From Planctomycetales bacterium (GTDB lineage Bacteria; Planctomycetota; Planctomycetia; Planctomycetales; Planctomycetaceae), in NCBI GenBank assembly GCA_026400835.1, contig JAPLOA010000071.1, positions 1 to 64,000 on the forward strand: a DNA stretch of 64,000 nucleotides. The letters are read 5' to 3'. This document shows, one piece after another, positions 27,108 through 35,697 of the stretch. The position numbers and the translations under genes are program-made. Under the pieces are notes generated by a model that was not told the DNA's origin, did no database searches, and was given only the letters and a program-made list of their open reading frames with translations. Numbering within the stretch: the stretch's first letter is position 1; every line of letters begins with the position of its first letter.

Positions 27108-27737
27108 GGTTTCGGTCACTGATCAGGAGACATCCGTTGAGATCGAGCTGGCGACGGTCTTCGTCGGTGGGTCAAAACATCTGACCCGCTGGTCGCTCAT
27201 GATCTTCTTCAGACATCCCAAACCAACTGACGTCAGCTCTTCCATGAACCGCGCAGCAGAAGTCATCACATGATTTCGTCCCGAACTCAGAAGACAACAC
27301 CCAATCCCAGCCAAGCTCAACTTAGAGATACGACGACACCGTTTGTGCACACAAGGAAGCCACGGCAATCTGCGCAAAAAGCCGAGGATGTCCAGACTTC
27401 GGCAGTTTTTGCCGATTGTTCATGCTTACTGCCACTCCGACTGCGACGATCCTCAGTGCTCACACCACCCGCGTCTGGCGATACAGGACTCAGGCCACAG
27501 GTCGGAAGGCCCAAGCAAGCTCTGCCACCCTGAGACTTCTCGAGCATTCCTCTGGCGGCAATTCCCCAAAACAACTACACGGAGCTTTTCAATTCAGGAT
27601 CGGAAAAGGTGTCAGGAACCAATAGCCAAATGGCCCGCAGGGTGCTTCGCACTATTGGTTCCTGACACCTTTTCCGAATTCTGACACCTTTTCCGAATCC
27701 AATTCGCTTCCAGAATCCCGACAACCGGAGGTCACCA
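27108..27737. other. Divergent intergenic region with long inverted repeat
   Basis: These 630 bp between two divergent genes hold the inverted repeat at 27600-27677 and no credible gene. Open frames on both strands at 27270-27590 are short, mutually overlapping and without family resemblance. Confidence 0.65.
27600..27700. repeat. 26-bp perfect inverted repeat with extra half copy
   Basis: Arms 27600-27625 and 27652-27677 are perfectly complementary (26 bp; core AAAAGGTGTCAGGAACCAAT) around a 26-nt loop. A direct copy of the outer part (CTGACACCTTTTCCGAAT, 27681-27698) follows at once. The arrangement is like REP/BIME elements linked to RAYT transposases, but no such gene is in the window. 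It lies 38 bp upstream of the aminotransferase gene. Confidence 0.95.
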
Positions 27738-28910
27738 ATGCGTGACACATTTCTTTCCTTTTCACTTCCGCTTATTGGCGCAGAAGAAATTGACGAAGTT
27801 GTCGAAGCATTGAAGTCGGGTTGGCTCACGTCCGGGCCAAGAACTCGGCAATTCGAGCAGGACTTTTGCCAGGCATTCGGATCCCCTGCCGCGCTGTCAT
27901 TGAACTCCTGCACCGCCGGACTGCATATCGCTCTCAAGGTCCTCAATATCGGCCCGGGCGACGAAGTGATCACAACGCCCATGACATTTGCGGCTTCTGT
28001 AAACGTGATTGAACACGTCGGAGCCACGCCAGTGCTCGTGGACGTAGAACCCGATACATTGAATCTTCAGCCGGACGCGGTTGAGCAGGCCATCACTCCG
28101 AAGACCAAAGCTGTTATCGCAGTCCACTATGCGGGGCACCCTGTTGAACTGCACGCCCTGAGATCCATCTGCGATCAGTACGGCCTGCATCTGATTGAAG
28201 ATGCGGCACACGCCATTGGTGCCGCGTTCGATGGCCAACCCATCGGCGCTGGCTCAAACCTTACCGCGTTCAGCTTCTATGCGACAAAGAATCTGACAAC
28301 GGGTGAAGGAGGAATGCTGACAGGATCTGCTGAGCTTCTCGAGAGGGCTCGCATCCTGAGCCTGCATGGAATGAATCGTGAAGCCTGGAGCCGATACTCG
28401 GCCGGTGGCAAATGGGCCTACGACATCGTGGAGCCAGGATTCAAATATAACATGACGGATCTGCAGGCGGCATTGGGACTGCAGCAGCTTCGGCGTTTCG
28501 ATCAGATGCAGGCCCGTCGTCGGGACATTGTGCAGGCTTACAACTCGGCGTTCCGGAACCATGCCCCATTTTTGACGCCGACGACTCGCGACCATGTCAC
28601 GAACGCATGGCACCTGTATGTGCTGCGACTGAGATCTTCCGAACTGACCATTCACCGCAATCAGTTTATCGAAGAGATGACCGCGCGAAGAATCGGCACC
28701 TCAGTTCATTTCATCCCAATCCACATGCACTCATACTATCGCGACAAGTACAACTACCGTCCGGACGATTTCCCGGTAGCACACGGGGCATTTCAGAATA
28801 TGCTCAGCCTGCCGCTGTCGCCTGCGATGTCGGATCAGGACGTCGCCGATGTGATCGACGCCGTCCTGGATATCCGCAGCAAATTCGCCCGCCGCAGGGC
28901 TGCAGCTTAA
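27738..28910 (+). CDS. DegT/DnrJ/EryC1/StrS-type PLP aminotransferase
   Basis: The 390-residue enzyme is predicted to transfer an amino group to a keto-sugar nucleotide, as in UDP-Ara4N, perosamine or bacillosamine-type pathways. Family marks are LKSGWLTSGPRTRQFE at the N terminus, SCTAGLHIAL, GDEVITTPMTFAASVN, VHYAGHP, LIEDAAHAIGA and the PLP lysine in FYATKNLTTGEGGM (about residue 182). GGAGG precedes the ATG by 6 nt. No other sugar gene is adjacent, so the substrate is open. It may serve the polysaccharide cluster at 1-16 kb, but this is inference. Confidence 0.92.
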   Translation: MRDTFLSFSLPLIGAEEIDEVVEALKSGWLTSGPRTRQFEQDFCQAFGSPAALSLNSCTAGLHIALKVLNIGPGDEVITTPMTFAASVNVIEHVGATPVLVDVEPDTLNLQPDAVEQAITPKTKAVIAVHYAGHPVELHALRSICDQYGLHLIEDAAHAIGAAFDGQPIGAGSNLTAFSFYATKNLTTGEGGMLTGSAELLERARILSLHGMNREAWSRYSAGGKWAYDIVEPGFKYNMTDLQAALGLQQLRRFDQMQARRRDIVQAYNSAFRNHAPFLTPTTRDHVTNAWHLYVLRLRSSELTIHRNQFIEEMTARRIGTSVHFIPIHMHSYYRDKYNYRPDDFPVAHGAFQNMLSLPLSPAMSDQDVADVIDAVLDIRSKFARRRAAA

Positions 28911-28942
28911 TCCTGATTAAAGGCTTCCGCCTCAACAAGAGC

Positions 28943-29923
28943 CTACCACTTCCAGCCGGTCTTGCCCTTCAGATTCTGAATACAGTCAGCCGGCCATTCG
29001 CCTTGATGCAGCTTCAGAATGATCTCCGCACCCAGAGCCCAGGTGGCATCGTGTGATTCGTTGTCGAGCCCGGCCACATGACCGGCCAGCAACACATTCG
29101 ACATTCCGATCAATGGACTGCTGAGTGGCAATGGTTCTGTTTCAAACACATCCAGACCAGCAGCACGAACTCTTCCTGTCTGCAGGGCTTTGATGAGGGC
29201 CGGCTCATCAATGAGCGGACCGCGAGCCGTGTTGATGATCACGACGGATGGCTTCATTAAAGCAATCGACTTCTCGTTGATCATGTGTTTTGTCTCCGGA
29301 GTCGCCGGAGAATGCAGCGAAATAAAATCTGACTGCCGGAACAGATCTTCCAGAGAAACCATGGTAATCCCATGCTTCTTCACGAAGTCAGCCGGCGCGT
29401 AGGGATCGTAGCTGACTACTTTCATTCCCAGCCCAATTGCGCGAGTTGCAGTAGCCTGACCAATGCGGCCCAGACCCACGAGGCCGAGAGTGCATTCGGA
29501 AATTCGCGGATAAGGAATTCGCTTCCATTCACCACGCCGCACTTCCTGATCGAGTGCCGGAAAACCGCGTCCCAGCGCCATCAGCATGGCGATCGCATGC
29601 TCAGCTACGGAATGATGGTTACACCCGGGCGTCGTGGCGACAACAATCCCGGCCTCATCGCAGGCCTTGAGATTAATCGCATCGAAACCGACACCAGCTC
29701 GAGCCAGGACTCGAACATGAGGAATTGCAGCGATAACATTCGGAGGATAAGGTTCAGAACCAGCGATAACGGCGTCATATCCCCTGAGCGTGTCGATCAG
29801 AACATCGTTGTTCCAGAGATCACGCGACCGGTCCGGAACGTGACACTCGTGACCGGCATCTGCCAACATCTGAAAGTGGGGGCCGCTCTCTCCATTCAAC
29901 GCCGTACACAAAACGCGTACCAT
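28943..29923 (-). CDS. D-2-hydroxyacid (phosphoglycerate-type) dehydrogenase
   Basis: The 326-residue NAD-dependent dehydrogenase lacks an ACT domain, so it is the short form. The NAD site is LGLVGLGRIGQATATRA. The catalytic Arg is in NTARGPLIDEPALI, with Glu in DVFETEPLP and His in LLAGHVAGL. 3-Phosphoglycerate is one possible substrate, but related enzymes use other 2-hydroxyacids. The ATG at 29923 (MVRVLCTAL) is chosen because AGGGA precedes it by about 8 nt; the longer frame to 30013 is unrelated and would overlap the divergent gene. It is convergent with the aminotransferase gene. Confidence 0.88.
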   Translation of the reverse strand: MVRVLCTALNGESGPHFQMLADAGHECHVPDRSRDLWNNDVLIDTLRGYDAVIAGSEPYPPNVIAAIPHVRVLARAGVGFDAINLKACDEAGIVVATTPGCNHHSVAEHAIAMLMALGRGFPALDQEVRRGEWKRIPYPRISECTLGLVGLGRIGQATATRAIGLGMKVVSYDPYAPADFVKKHGITMVSLEDLFRQSDFISLHSPATPETKHMINEKSIALMKPSVVIINTARGPLIDEPALIKALQTGRVRAAGLDVFETEPLPLSSPLIGMSNVLLAGHVAGLDNESHDATWALGAEIILKLHQGEWPADCIQNLKGKTGWKW

Positions 29924-30012
29924 GTGGGTTCCCTGGTCAGTAAAAATTAACTCAATTGATGGTGGCCGCAGGCGACTGCTTCCAGCCAATGCGGAACAAA
30001 TCGGATATCTCA

Positions 30013-30510
30013 ATGCGGAACGTATCAGTCAGTTTAAATGCCGACAATCAGATTGCCGTTCAGGTCGGTTCTGAATCCCGCGCGGGGGAAAGCTATTATC
30101 TTGGCCTGCAGCCGAACAGCGAGAACCACGAATTTCGTCCGGCGACCGGGACGATGCAGCTTGTGACCGAGTGGATTCGCATGCTGACGGCCCTCAACGA
30201 CGGGCATACGCTGTTCCTGCCCTTTGATTTTTCCGACGAATACACGCGCTGGCTGCACGTGCATCGCGAAGGACGCTACCTGACCATTGTCTTCGGCTGG
30301 GCCACTGTCGAAGGCTGGGCGATTTCCCCCCAGGATCTTTCTCAGTATGCCGATTCACTTCCGGGCTTTATGCCGGACGAACCTCTGATCACTCAGACGC
30401 TTTACATGCCTCGCGTTCTCAGCGACCTGCGACACAGCCGGGAACTGCTGGCGTCGCAGGCGGCAAGAGAGCAGTTTCACGCAAAGCCTGATGACCGGCT
30501 AATCACGTAA
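30013..30510 (+). CDS. Hypothetical protein
   Basis: A soluble protein of about 165 residues with no recognised family. It begins MRNVSVSLNADNQIAVQV, strand-rich, and later holds LPFDFSDEYTRWLHVHREG and a helical end (HSRELLASQAAREQFHAK). Starts at 29959, 29989 and 30013 are possible and none has a clear ribosome site; 30013 leaves room for the divergent promoter of the dehydrogenase gene. Its 3' end overlaps the decayed tail of the kptA pseudogene on the other strand. Confidence 0.6.
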   Translation: MRNVSVSLNADNQIAVQVGSESRAGESYYLGLQPNSENHEFRPATGTMQLVTEWIRMLTALNDGHTLFLPFDFSDEYTRWLHVHREGRYLTIVFGWATVEGWAISPQDLSQYADSLPGFMPDEPLITQTLYMPRVLSDLRHSRELLASQAAREQFHAKPDDRLIT

Positions 30511-31156
30511 GCCACATTGGGTTGAACCGTAGCGCCCCGGGGTTCCCCTCCACCGGTCACGAGTCTGTCATTCGGACGGGTTCGATCTTCAGGGAACTCA
30601 ATGAAATGTGGCGGTACAACATCGGTAAGCCAGACTTCGTTGGCGGTCACAAAGAAGGCGGTCACAAAAAAGACCAATCCTTCCTGGACCATTTCACAGG
30701 CCCGTACTTTCAGCAGGCCCGGCGTTCCTCTTCGAGCCCCGACGGCGGAGCAGTGCTGCTGTCGCAGTGACGATGCACATGATGGCCACTCATTTTTCGG
30801 AGACCGCCTTCACGAATCGCCGCGACTGCGTTGAGAGGCGTCCCGTGAAGCAGAATGGCTGACGGATCAGCCAGCTCGTAGACTAAATCCACATCAACCG
30901 CATGACCCTGGTGCCCTCGAATTCGCTGACTGGTTTCATTAATCGTGACTCGCTGTTTGTCGGTCGTCCGGACAACATGTTCAACCAGGTCGCGTGAGGT
31001 CTTCTGGCCTTTTCTTCGCAATGCTTCCAAAAGTACGTCTATGCCAGCCCAACCGGCATCGTCGAGTTCAATGCCAATCCTGGCTGGCTGATGTCGCAGC
31101 ATAAGACTAAGGAACTTGCTGATTTGTCGTACGGATTTCCCGTCTATTGTCATCAC
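30477..31156 (-). pseudogene. kptA: Frameshifted tRNA 2'-phosphotransferase (kptA) remnant
   Basis: The first 140 or so residues read as KptA, which removes a 2'-phosphate from RNA to NAD+: SKFLSLMLRHQPARIGI, IRGHQGHAVDVDL, LLHGTPLNAV and HHVHRHCDSSTA. Then the frame changes near 30735-30750 and ends early at 30710. The lost C terminus is intact in the next frame: AVGARRGTPGLLKVRACEM, VWLTDVVPPHFIEF, including the conserved Arg of GARRG. A single-base deletion explains this. Within the tail, 15 bp are duplicated in tandem (30642-30656 and 30657-30671), giving FFVTAFFVTA. Both changes suggest recent loss of function. The in-frame tail runs on to 30477 without the family stop. Confidence 0.88.
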
Positions 31157-31493
31157 GATCCTGATTCCCTAAGCCGCTATTCCCGCGAACTCGAATGACG
31201 CCGTTTTCAGGCTTTGCAATCCTGCGTTTCAAGCGATCACAGTTATCAGTATCTGACTGTGTATCGACGAAAACAGTGCGATTTCACAAGCGATCGCGAA
31301 GCTGGCGTGTCAGCAAGTGTCGCAAATGATCGCAAACCCCAACGCATTCGTCGAATTGTTCGTCGACAGGCCATACGTCCGCAACTATAGAGCTGCGTGC
31401 GAGGGACCAGTGTCTGATGCTATGGATCACGGACAACAGTTGATGAAGCCGCGCGAAGCCCGATAAGAAACCGGACACATAAGCCGACACGAA
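31157..31493. other. Intergenic region, nothing recognised
   Basis: These 337 bp between two minus-strand genes show no gene, repeat or terminator I can support. Short minus-strand frames here have no family look. Confidence 0.55.
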
Positions 31494-32105
31494 TCAAGGT
31501 GATGGCCGAAGCAGGTCAAACAGGTCGGTCGTGCGACAATAGGACGCTCCACCAAGCCGACCGACCAGATCCAGCAACTCCGGATCTGCATAGCCCGCAG
31601 AATCAAGCACACTCTCATCAAGATGGAGATGCACAATCCGCCCAACGACAATGTTGGCGCCACCCGGTCCACCATCCAGTGCCAGATGATGCATAAGCTG
31701 ACACTCGATTCGAACTGGTGACAGGCTCACTCCGGGCGGCTTAACAACCTTTGATTCAGAGATCTGAAGCCCCGTCAGCTCGAACTCCGACTCTCCGGGA
31801 GGAAGCTCCGTCGAACTCAGATTCATCGCCTCGGCCAGCCGAAAGGGAACGACATTGACCACAAACTCGCGAGTATCGAGGATATTCAGCAGAGTATCTT
31901 TTGCACTGCCATCGCGTCGATTGGCCGGACAAAACAAGACACTGGGTGGCCGGGATCCAACACCGGTAAAGAAGCTGAACGGCGCGAGGTTCGTTGTTCC
32001 GGACAAAGAGATTGTTGAAACCCACGCAATTGGTCTTGGTGCAATCACTCGGATCAAATGCTGGTAGATCGAAGACGCGCGAGTAGTTGCCGTATCAATC
32101 TCCAT
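31494..32105 (-). CDS. Flavin reductase-like FMN-binding protein
   Basis: The 203-residue protein has the FMN-binding split-barrel look of the flavoredoxin/DIM6-NTAB group: YQHLIRVIAPRPIAWVST near the N terminus, NLAPFSFFTGVGSRPPSVLF, and KDTLLNILDTREFVVNVV. Such proteins bind FMN and reduce flavin or act as oxidoreductases with unknown partners. Length is normal. It is 57 bp downstream of the HExxH gene on the same strand, and the two may be co-transcribed. Confidence 0.85.
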   Translation of the reverse strand: MEIDTATTRASSIYQHLIRVIAPRPIAWVSTISLSGTTNLAPFSFFTGVGSRPPSVLFCPANRRDGSAKDTLLNILDTREFVVNVVPFRLAEAMNLSSTELPPGESEFELTGLQISESKVVKPPGVSLSPVRIECQLMHHLALDGGPGGANIVVGRIVHLHLDESVLDSAGYADPELLDLVGRLGGASYCRTTDLFDLLRPSP

Positions 32106-32162
32106 AGCAGGTTACTCTCGCTCAAAGTACGCTCGCACACAGGACACCGCAGTTCAGTTCCA

Positions 32163-32828
32163 TCAGGCGACCTTCTCCAAAGGGATCAACCGCGGTATCG
32201 CGATCCGGAGGCCTACGACGTCGCCACATTGCTTCTGGAGTGTCCCAAAATCAAGCCGCAAAAATCTGATCAACTCTTCGGAAACACCCATCTGCAGGTA
32301 CTCCTTCGAGTAAACCGCCATCTGACGGTCGTAACTCTTCTGACTACCCGTATGCATATAACACGATCCACTGAACCGCCGAATGTCCCCATTGAAGTCC
32401 GGACTAATGTGGTAGAGCTCATGAAAAATCGTGATCAACTTTTCGTCAAACGACAGGTTCAGGAAACGAGGCAAGAGAAAAGTCAGAATGTACAGCGCTT
32501 CATTACCCATATGGTGAACCCGCTGAACGGTCCAAAGTCGCCCCTTGCGGCGTTCGACAGGTGAACCTCCCTCAAAACGCAGCGGTGTCAACCGGGCCTG
32601 AACACCCCATTCAACAGGCGAACGAGTCTGTGCGAACGTCACAGGAACATGGGACATCCTCACATGCAGGAACTCTGGATGCCGAAGGCAAATATCCTCG
32701 CACAGCAGAGTCATCGCCCGACAAAAATCAAAGTACCGCGCCACAAGTCCGATCCTTCGGATATCCAGGCATGCAATCATTGCCCCTGAAACACTCGAAC
32801 CAAGCTCTTCAACTTCCAACGCACTCAA
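32163..32828 (-). CDS. Putative zinc metallopeptidase-like protein
   Basis: The 221-residue protein contains IFHELYHISPDFNGDIRRF (about residues 141-159), a HExxH zinc-binding motif followed by a conserved-looking segment, as in putative phage-type metallopeptidases. A HIRMS/VTFAQTRS segment and the HMGNEALYILTFLLPRFL helix precede it. No signal peptide or membrane segment is present. Whether it is an active protease cannot be told. It is the gene upstream of the flavin reductase-like gene, possibly in one transcript. Confidence 0.6.
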   Translation of the reverse strand: MSALEVEELGSSVSGAMIACLDIRRIGLVARYFDFCRAMTLLCEDICLRHPEFLHVRMSHVPVTFAQTRSPVEWGVQARLTPLRFEGGSPVERRKGRLWTVQRVHHMGNEALYILTFLLPRFLNLSFDEKLITIFHELYHISPDFNGDIRRFSGSCYMHTGSQKSYDRQMAVYSKEYLQMGVSEELIRFLRLDFGTLQKQCGDVVGLRIAIPRLIPLEKVA

Positions 32829-32940
32829 GCGACTACATCAATAACCAAATCATGATCCAATCGATCAACGCTTCACGGAACGGGTATCTGATGAGATTAC
32901 GTCGGAAACTCGAGACAGGCAATATCAACCCACAACCAAT

Positions 32941-32969
32941 AAAAAACCCTCGCTCAAAGAGCGAGGGTT
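32941..32969 (-). terminator. Intrinsic terminator of the ribosomal cluster
   Basis: A perfect 11-bp stem (AACCCTCGCTC at 32945-32955, GAGCGAGGGTT at 32959-32969) with a 3-nt loop, followed on the minus strand by T residues (32941-32946). It lies 29 bp past the rplQ stop. Confidence 0.95.
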
Positions 32970-32997
32970 CATATCTGACTGTCTGCTTACGAACCAA

Positions 32998-33582
32998 CTA
33001 CTTCGCAGCGGCTTCCACAACAGGAGCCTTGCGTTTCCGGGATTTAACACGGTCATTCGTGCCAACAAACTCGATGAGTGCCTGTTCGCCAGCATCACCG
33101 AGGCGGACGCGGGCTAACCGAACCACCCGAGTGTAACCACCCGTACGATCCTGGAACCGAGCTGCGAGATCGTCGAACAGAATCTCAACGGCAGAATCAT
33201 CGCGAAGATCTGCGAACGCACGGCGGCGCATCGTCAACGCCGGAGCTGTCGCGATAACCCAATTCTTGCCCTTATCGGAATCACGCCAAGCCTTCCACGC
33301 ATCCGACCCACGCTCAGCGTCTGTCTGGAACTGCACGGCTTCCTGAGAAATCTTCCGCGCCTTTCGCGCCAGTGTTACCAGCTTCTCGATCATCGGACGC
33401 AGTTCCTTAGCCTTCGGAACTGTCGTCACGATCCGTCCCGACACCTTGGGCTGCCCAGGCTCGCCTTCCAGGATACGACACGTCTTAATCAGACTTACAG
33501 CCATATTACGAAACATCGCCTTGCGATGAGACGCATTACGACCAAGCTTTCGACCCGCTACAAGGTGTCTCATATCAGACAC
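32998..33582 (-). CDS. rplQ: Ribosomal protein L17
   Basis: Large-subunit protein at the tunnel-exit side. The N terminus [20 protein letters not shown]...[12 protein letters not shown] is the L17 signature, and the C-terminal [22 protein letters not shown] ends the domain. At 194 residues it is well above the usual 120-130. The extra length is mainly an insert of about 40 residues ([20 protein letters not shown]...) before MRRRAFADL, plus a basic tail ([15 protein letters not shown]). It is the last gene of the cluster, before the terminator. Confidence 0.96.
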   Translation of the reverse strand: MSDMRHLVAGRKLGRNASHRKAMFRNMAVSLIKTCRILEGEPGQPKVSGRIVTTVPKAKELRPMIEKLVTLARKARKISQEAVQFQTDAERGSDAWKAWRDSDKGKNWVIATAPALTMRRRAFADLRDDSAVEILFDDLAARFQDRTGGYTRVVRLARVRLGDAGEQALIEFVGTNDRVKSRKRKAPVVEAAAK

Positions 33583-33651
33583 TCACCCAAAAATAGCACT
33601 ATGAACTAAACGCTGTCCGAGGCGCCCCGAACCAACCCACTCAATCTCACA

Positions 33652-34662
33652 CTACTTCAACTGCTGATTCGGCAATCGCATACCCAACCGCAAATCGATA
33701 CCACCCAGACGTTCCCGAACTTCTTCAAGTGTCGTCTCGCCGAAGTTTCTCACCTGAAGCAGTTCATCCTCTGTCCTGACGACAAGGTCGCGGACAGTGT
33801 TGATCCCAACAGACTCAAGACAATTCGTCGCACGTACTGACAAATTCAGTTCGGCCAAACTCTTGTTCAGCTTCTCTTCCAGTTCCATATCGACCGGAGA
33901 ATAACCGGTTGCTTCCATCATCCCTCGCAACCCGCCTTCAGGACCAGCCTCCGGACCAGGTTCACGAAACGTGATAAAGCAATTCAAATGCTTACGCAAA
34001 ATCTTGGCAGCTTCTACTAAAGCCATATCAGGAGTGATGGTGCCGTTCGTCCAAATCTCCAAATTCAGCTTGTCATAGTTGGTACGCTGACCAACTCGAG
34101 TCTCTTCAATCAGATGGCGAACACGCGACACCGGCGAAAACGCCGCGTCCAACGGTATGATGCCAACCTCCGGCTCGTGTTGATACTGCTCATACGCTGG
34201 CACGTAGCCACGACCATTCTCGACGGTCATCTCAACGTGGAACGGAACATCATCCGTCATCGTCGCGATCACAAGATCCTTGTTGATCACTTCAACCTGA
34301 TCGTCGCAAATAACATCCGCACCAGTCACGACGCCTCGAGTATGCTTCTCAATCCGAAGCGTCTTGCTCGATGCACTGTGATTCTTCACAACCAACGACT
34401 TCAAATTCAAACAGATGTCAGTCACATCCTCAACGACACCGGGGATCGTTGTAAACTCGTGCTGAATCCCCTGAATCTTAGCCCGCGTGACTGCTGAGCC
34501 CTCGAGGCTCGACAGCAAAATCCGACGCAAGCTGGTACCGACAGTCGAACCGAAGCCACGCTCAAACGGCTCCGCGACAAACTTGCCGTAATACCCGGTG
34601 CGCGTCTCGCGATCAACTGCAACCCGACTCGGCAACTCAAGACCACGCCAACGAATTCTCAT
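33652..34662 (-). CDS. rpoA: RNA polymerase alpha subunit
   Basis: Assembly platform of RNA polymerase; the C-terminal domain binds UP elements and activators. The 336-residue chain starts [33 protein letters not shown] is the N-domain dimer signature (shown in parts) and [20 protein letters not shown] opens the C-terminal domain. The ATG at 34662 follows a GGGGGCGG-like ribosome site; the longer frame to 34695 has an unrelated start. It lies between rpsK and rplQ as in most bacteria. Confidence 0.97.
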   Translation of the reverse strand: MRIRWRGLELPSRVAVDRETRTGYYGKFVAEPFERGFGSTVGTSLRRILLSSLEGSAVTRAKIQGIQHEFTTIPGVVEDVTDICLNLKSLVVKNHSASSKTLRIEKHTRGVVTGADVICDDQVEVINKDLVIATMTDDVPFHVEMTVENGRGYVPAYEQYQHEPEVGIIPLDAAFSPVSRVRHLIEETRVGQRTNYDKLNLEIWTNGTITPDMALVEAAKILRKHLNCFITFREPGPEAGPEGGLRGMMEATGYSPVDMELEEKLNKSLAELNLSVRATNCLESVGINTVRDLVVRTEDELLQVRNFGETTLEEVRERLGGIDLRLGMRLPNQQLK

Positions 34663-34705
34663 AACCGCCCCCAAAACTCTTAACACCGAAACCAAACACT
34701 GCCAA

Positions 34706-35086
34706 TCAAACGCGTCGGCGCTTTGGCGGCCTGCACCCGTTGTGAGGCAGAGGAGTTATGTCTTCGATTGACCTGATAGCCATTCCGGAAGCCTGAAGAC
34801 CGGTAATTGCACTTTCACGGCCAGCACCGGGGCCCTTGACTCGAACCTCAACTTCGCGAACGCCTACCTTCGAAGCCTTTTCAGCCACGATCTCGGCCGC
34901 TCGCTGGGCCGCAAAGGGAGTACTTTTCCGCGAGCCCTTAAACCCAACGGTTCCGGCAGTCGCCCAGCAAAGCACATCGCCCGCAGCGTCTGTCATCGTA
35001 ACGATCGTGTTGTTGAACGTCGCCTTAATGTAGACGACGCCCTTGTTCACATTACGACGGACTTTTTTCTTCTTAACTTTCGCCAC
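34706..35086 (-). CDS. rpsK: Ribosomal protein S11
   Basis: Small-subunit platform protein near the mRNA exit. [21 protein letters not shown] and [13 protein letters not shown] are typical, and the C terminus [18 protein letters not shown] is the family signature. Length (126) is normal. It follows rpsM by 42 bp and precedes rpoA by 43 bp. Confidence 0.98.
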   Translation of the reverse strand: MAKVKKKKVRRNVNKGVVYIKATFNNTIVTMTDAAGDVLCWATAGTVGFKGSRKSTPFAAQRAAEIVAEKASKVGVREVEVRVKGPGAGRESAITGLQASGMAIRSIEDITPLPHNGCRPPKRRRV

Positions 35087-35128
35087 GCTTTTATCTCACT
35101 AACAAACGAACCATTGACCGCAAAAAGC

Positions 35129-35515
35129 TTAGTGCTTCATATCCTTAACGCCCTTTTTCCCCGCAACCGTCTTCTTACGGCCCTTGCGAGTTCTGGCATT
35201 CGTCTTGGTTCGCTGACCGCGAACAGGAAGCCCCTTACGATGCCGAACCCCACGATAACACTGGATCTCACGAAGGCGACCGATATCCTGCTGAATCTTG
35301 CGCCGAAGAGGACCTTCAACCGTGTAATTCTTGTCCAGGTGAGTCGTAATCCGACTCACTTCGTCTTCACTCAACTCACCTGCCCGAACGTGGGGATCAA
35401 CACCCAGTTCGTAACAGATCTGAATCGCCAAGAACGGACCAATACCGTACAAGTAGCTCAACGAAATATACGTCGGCTTATTGTTAGGAATGTCGACACC
35501 AAGCACGCGGGGCAT
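35129..35515 (-). CDS. rpsM: Ribosomal protein S13
   Basis: Small-subunit head protein bridging to the large subunit. MPRVLGVDIPNNK at the N terminus and RHRKGLPVRGQRTKTNART near the C terminus are diagnostic. The ATG at 35515 gives the standard 128-residue protein; a frame to 35530 adds five unrelated residues. It follows rpmJ. Confidence 0.97.
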   Translation of the reverse strand: MPRVLGVDIPNNKPTYISLSYLYGIGPFLAIQICYELGVDPHVRAGELSEDEVSRITTHLDKNYTVEGPLRRKIQQDIGRLREIQCYRGVRHRKGLPVRGQRTKTNARTRKGRKKTVAGKKGVKDMKH

Positions 35516-35550
35516 TTCAAATCTCCACAACCACTCTATAAATCAATCAA

Positions 35551-35667
35551 TCAGCCCTGACGCTGCTTATGTCGCGGGTTCGACGAACAAATGACAAAAA
35601 TCTTGCCCTGACGTCGCACCAACTTACAGGCATCACAAATGCGCTTAACGCTTGAACGAACCTTCAT
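35551..35667 (-). CDS. rpmJ: Ribosomal protein L36
   Basis: A 38-residue zinc protein of the large subunit: [20 protein letters not shown], then [18 protein letters not shown]. Cys11, Cys14, Cys27 and His33 form the usual zinc site (the C+ form). It follows secY by 30 bp, with no infA, map or adk between, and precedes rpsM. It is too short for common gene-length cut-offs. Confidence 0.96.
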   Translation of the reverse strand: MKVRSSVKRICDACKLVRRQGKIFVICSSNPRHKQRQG

Positions 35668-35697
35668 CGCATCACCACTCTCCAAGTAGAAGTCACG

